From the NCBI RefSeq assembly GCF_035989305.1, contig NZ_CP108514.1:7172501-7236500 (forward strand): 64,000 nucleotides of DNA. Direction: 5' to 3'. The stretch is from Streptomyces sp. NBC_01233. Its GTDB lineage: Bacteria > Actinomycetota > Actinomycetes > Streptomycetales > Streptomycetaceae. Positions 62,822 through 64,000 of the stretch are shown here, piece by piece (within the stretch, counting starts at the first letter, position 1; the number at the start of each line of letters is the position of its first letter). Position numbers and translations under genes: made by a program. Below the pieces are notes generated by a model. The model saw nothing but the letters and a program-made list of their open reading frames with translations. It did no database searches and was not told the DNA's origin.

Positions 62822-64000
62822 TCAGACGACTGGCGGCAGCAGCGCCCTGCGGGCGCCCGCTGCCCGGTCGTCCAGCGACACCGGTGCGGGCTCCGGATGC
62901 GGCGCACACGTGACACGCCACCCCGGGGTGGCACCCGTCAGCAGATACCGCTCCACGTGACGGTCCACGCAGTCGTTGCGTCCGCCGACCACTCCGTGCG
63001 AGCCGGCCCCCGCCTCCGTCACCAGCGCGGCCCCGGCGCCCAGCCGCCGCTGCAGCTCCAGCGCTCCCGGGTACGGGGTCGCCCCGTCCCGCTCCGCCGC
63101 GACCACCAGCGTCCGCGGCAGCAGGGCCGGCCGCTCGACCGCCGCCGGCCGCTGCCGCCGGGGCACCGGCCAGGAGGCGCACGGCAGGTTCAGGAAGGCA
63201 TTGGCCCAGGTCTCGAAGGGGGCCGTGCGGGCCAGCTCGGTGTTGTCGCGGTCCCAGGTCTCCCAGTCCGCGGGCCAGGGGGCGTCGTTGCACAGCACCG
63301 CCGTGTAGACGGCCGTCGCGTTCTCCGCCCCGGCCGCCGCGGCCGGGTCCGGGGCGGCCTGGGCGGCCAGCTCCGCCGGATCGCCGCGCAGGAAGGCGGC
63401 CAGGGCCGATGCCCGCTCCGGCCATACGTCGTCGTAGTACGCGGCCTGGAGGTAGGCGGCCCGGAGTTCGCCGGTGCCGACCCTCCCGGCGGCGGGCGTA
63501 CGGGCCACCGCGTCACGGACCCGCTCGTAACTCGCCTGCACGGCCGCCGGGGTGGCGCCCAGGCGGTACGTGCCGTGGTGCCGGGCGGCCCAGGCACGGA
63601 AGTCGTACCAGCGGCGCTCGAAGCCGGCCGCCTGGGCGAGGTTGTTGCGGTACCAGACGCGGCGCGGGTCGGGATCGACCGCCGAGTCGAGGACCATCCG
63701 GCGGATGTGGCCGGGGTGGAGGGCGGCGTAGACGGCGCCGAGGTGGGTGCCGTACGAGGCGCCCATGAAGGTCAGCTTCCGCTCGCCGAGCGCGGCGCGC
63801 AGGACGTGCAGGTCGCGGGCGTTGTTCAGGGTCGAGTAGTACGGCAGGGCCGCGCCGGCCCGCAGTGCGCAGCCGCGGGCGTAGGCCCGGGCGGCCTCGA
63901 TGCGCTGCCTCTTGTACGCGGGGGAGGGTTCGGCAGGCTCCTGGGTGGGGCCCGTGGCGCGGGCGGAGGGGTCCTGGCAGGACAGCGGGGCGGAGCGGCC
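62822..64000 (-). CDS. Secreted alpha/beta hydrolase of the tripeptidyl aminopeptidase (TAP) family, 5' partial
   Basis: At least 393 residues are present and the frame is open to the right window edge, so the signal peptide and N-terminus lie outside. The nucleophile elbow is FMGASYGTHLGAVYA, preceded by LNNARDLHVLRAALGERKLT. The acid is in VVAAERDGATPYPGALEL and the His in AGSHGVVGG, with the conserved NDCVDRHVERYLL tail (TAP-like C-terminal domain). Streptomyces SlpD/SlpE and Tap remove N-terminal tripeptides from secreted proteins. The 113 bases between hemQ and this stop hold the hairpin. Confidence 0.85.
   Translation of the reverse strand, partial: GRSAPLSCQDPSARATGPTQEPAEPSPAYKRQRIEAARAYARGCALRAGAALPYYSTLNNARDLHVLRAALGERKLTFMGASYGTHLGAVYAALHPGHIRRMVLDSAVDPDPRRVWYRNNLAQAAGFERRWYDFRAWAARHHGTYRLGATPAAVQASYERVRDAVARTPAAGRVGTGELRAAYLQAAYYDDVWPERASALAAFLRGDPAELAAQAAPDPAAAAGAENATAVYTAVLCNDAPWPADWETWDRDNTELARTAPFETWANAFLNLPCASWPVPRRQRPAAVERPALLPRTLVVAAERDGATPYPGALELQRRLGAGAALVTEAGAGSHGVVGGRNDCVDRHVERYLLTGATPGWRVTCAPHPEPAPVSLDDRAAGARRALLPPVV

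Overview
The window is a high-GC actinobacterial chromosome segment, almost certainly Streptomyces. Codon third positions are G/C-rich, GTG starts are common, and gene pairs often overlap by 4 bases (ATGA or GTGA). From memory, the right two thirds follow the S. coelicolor order from murA2/sacA through ngcEFG, rok7B7, xylFGH and dxs to hemE. Nothing was aligned or searched; all identities come from motifs and context.

Layout. 1-9.7 kb: the end of a dipeptide/oligopeptide ABC transporter operon, a dipeptidyl-peptidase-IV-like peptidase, a DHA2 drug exporter, an FBP zinc-finger protein, a conserved hypothetical and a cytochrome P450. 9.8-13.4 kb: a small monooxygenase beside an ECF41-type sigma factor, a PASTA/excalibur membrane protein and a MerR regulator with a textbook operator.

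13.6-24.8 kb is an accessory island. A tightly coupled minus-strand operon holds three tiny genes, a MoaA-like radical SAM enzyme (frameshifted), a thymidylate-kinase-like P-loop kinase, a stand-alone phosphohexomutase-like domain without its catalytic serine, an alkaline-phosphatase-superfamily enzyme, a NUDIX hydrolase, a DUF6087-like protein and an aminoglycoside-phosphotransferase-like kinase. Diverging from it are an XRE regulator (also frameshifted) and a YfbR-like HD nucleotidase. I regard this as the most likely undescribed system here: a nucleotide or nucleoside modification pathway of unknown product. It is followed by an IS701-family composite-like element carrying a GNAT acetyltransferase between CTAG direct repeats, then the tail of a UvrD-type helicase and a field of strong DNA/RNA secondary structure.

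24.8-43.4 kb is core metabolism and uptake: an HTH-MurA fusion, aconitase with probable TamR and iron-regulator sites, the ngcEFG chito-oligosaccharide/GlcNAc transporter, MgtC and MgtA with a candidate leader peptide, and the ROK regulator next to xylFGH. 43.6-64 kb: dxs, an amino-acid permease, an LCP cell-wall ligase, fadB/fadA beta-oxidation, an alpha/beta hydrolase, RNase D, an orphan response regulator, DUF3000, and the haem genes hemE, hemY (hemG) and hemQ of the coproporphyrin-dependent pathway. These are interrupted by an IS481 relic, a CoA-disulfide-reductase-like flavoprotein and a DUF4349 lipoprotein. The window ends inside a secreted TAP-type alpha/beta hydrolase.

Genes that appear to act together: transporter permease and ATPases (1-2.7 kb); monooxygenase and ECF41 sigma factor; the island operon with its XRE/HD pair; ngcEFG; rok plus xylFGH; mgtC plus mgtA; fadAB; hemE, hemY and hemQ.
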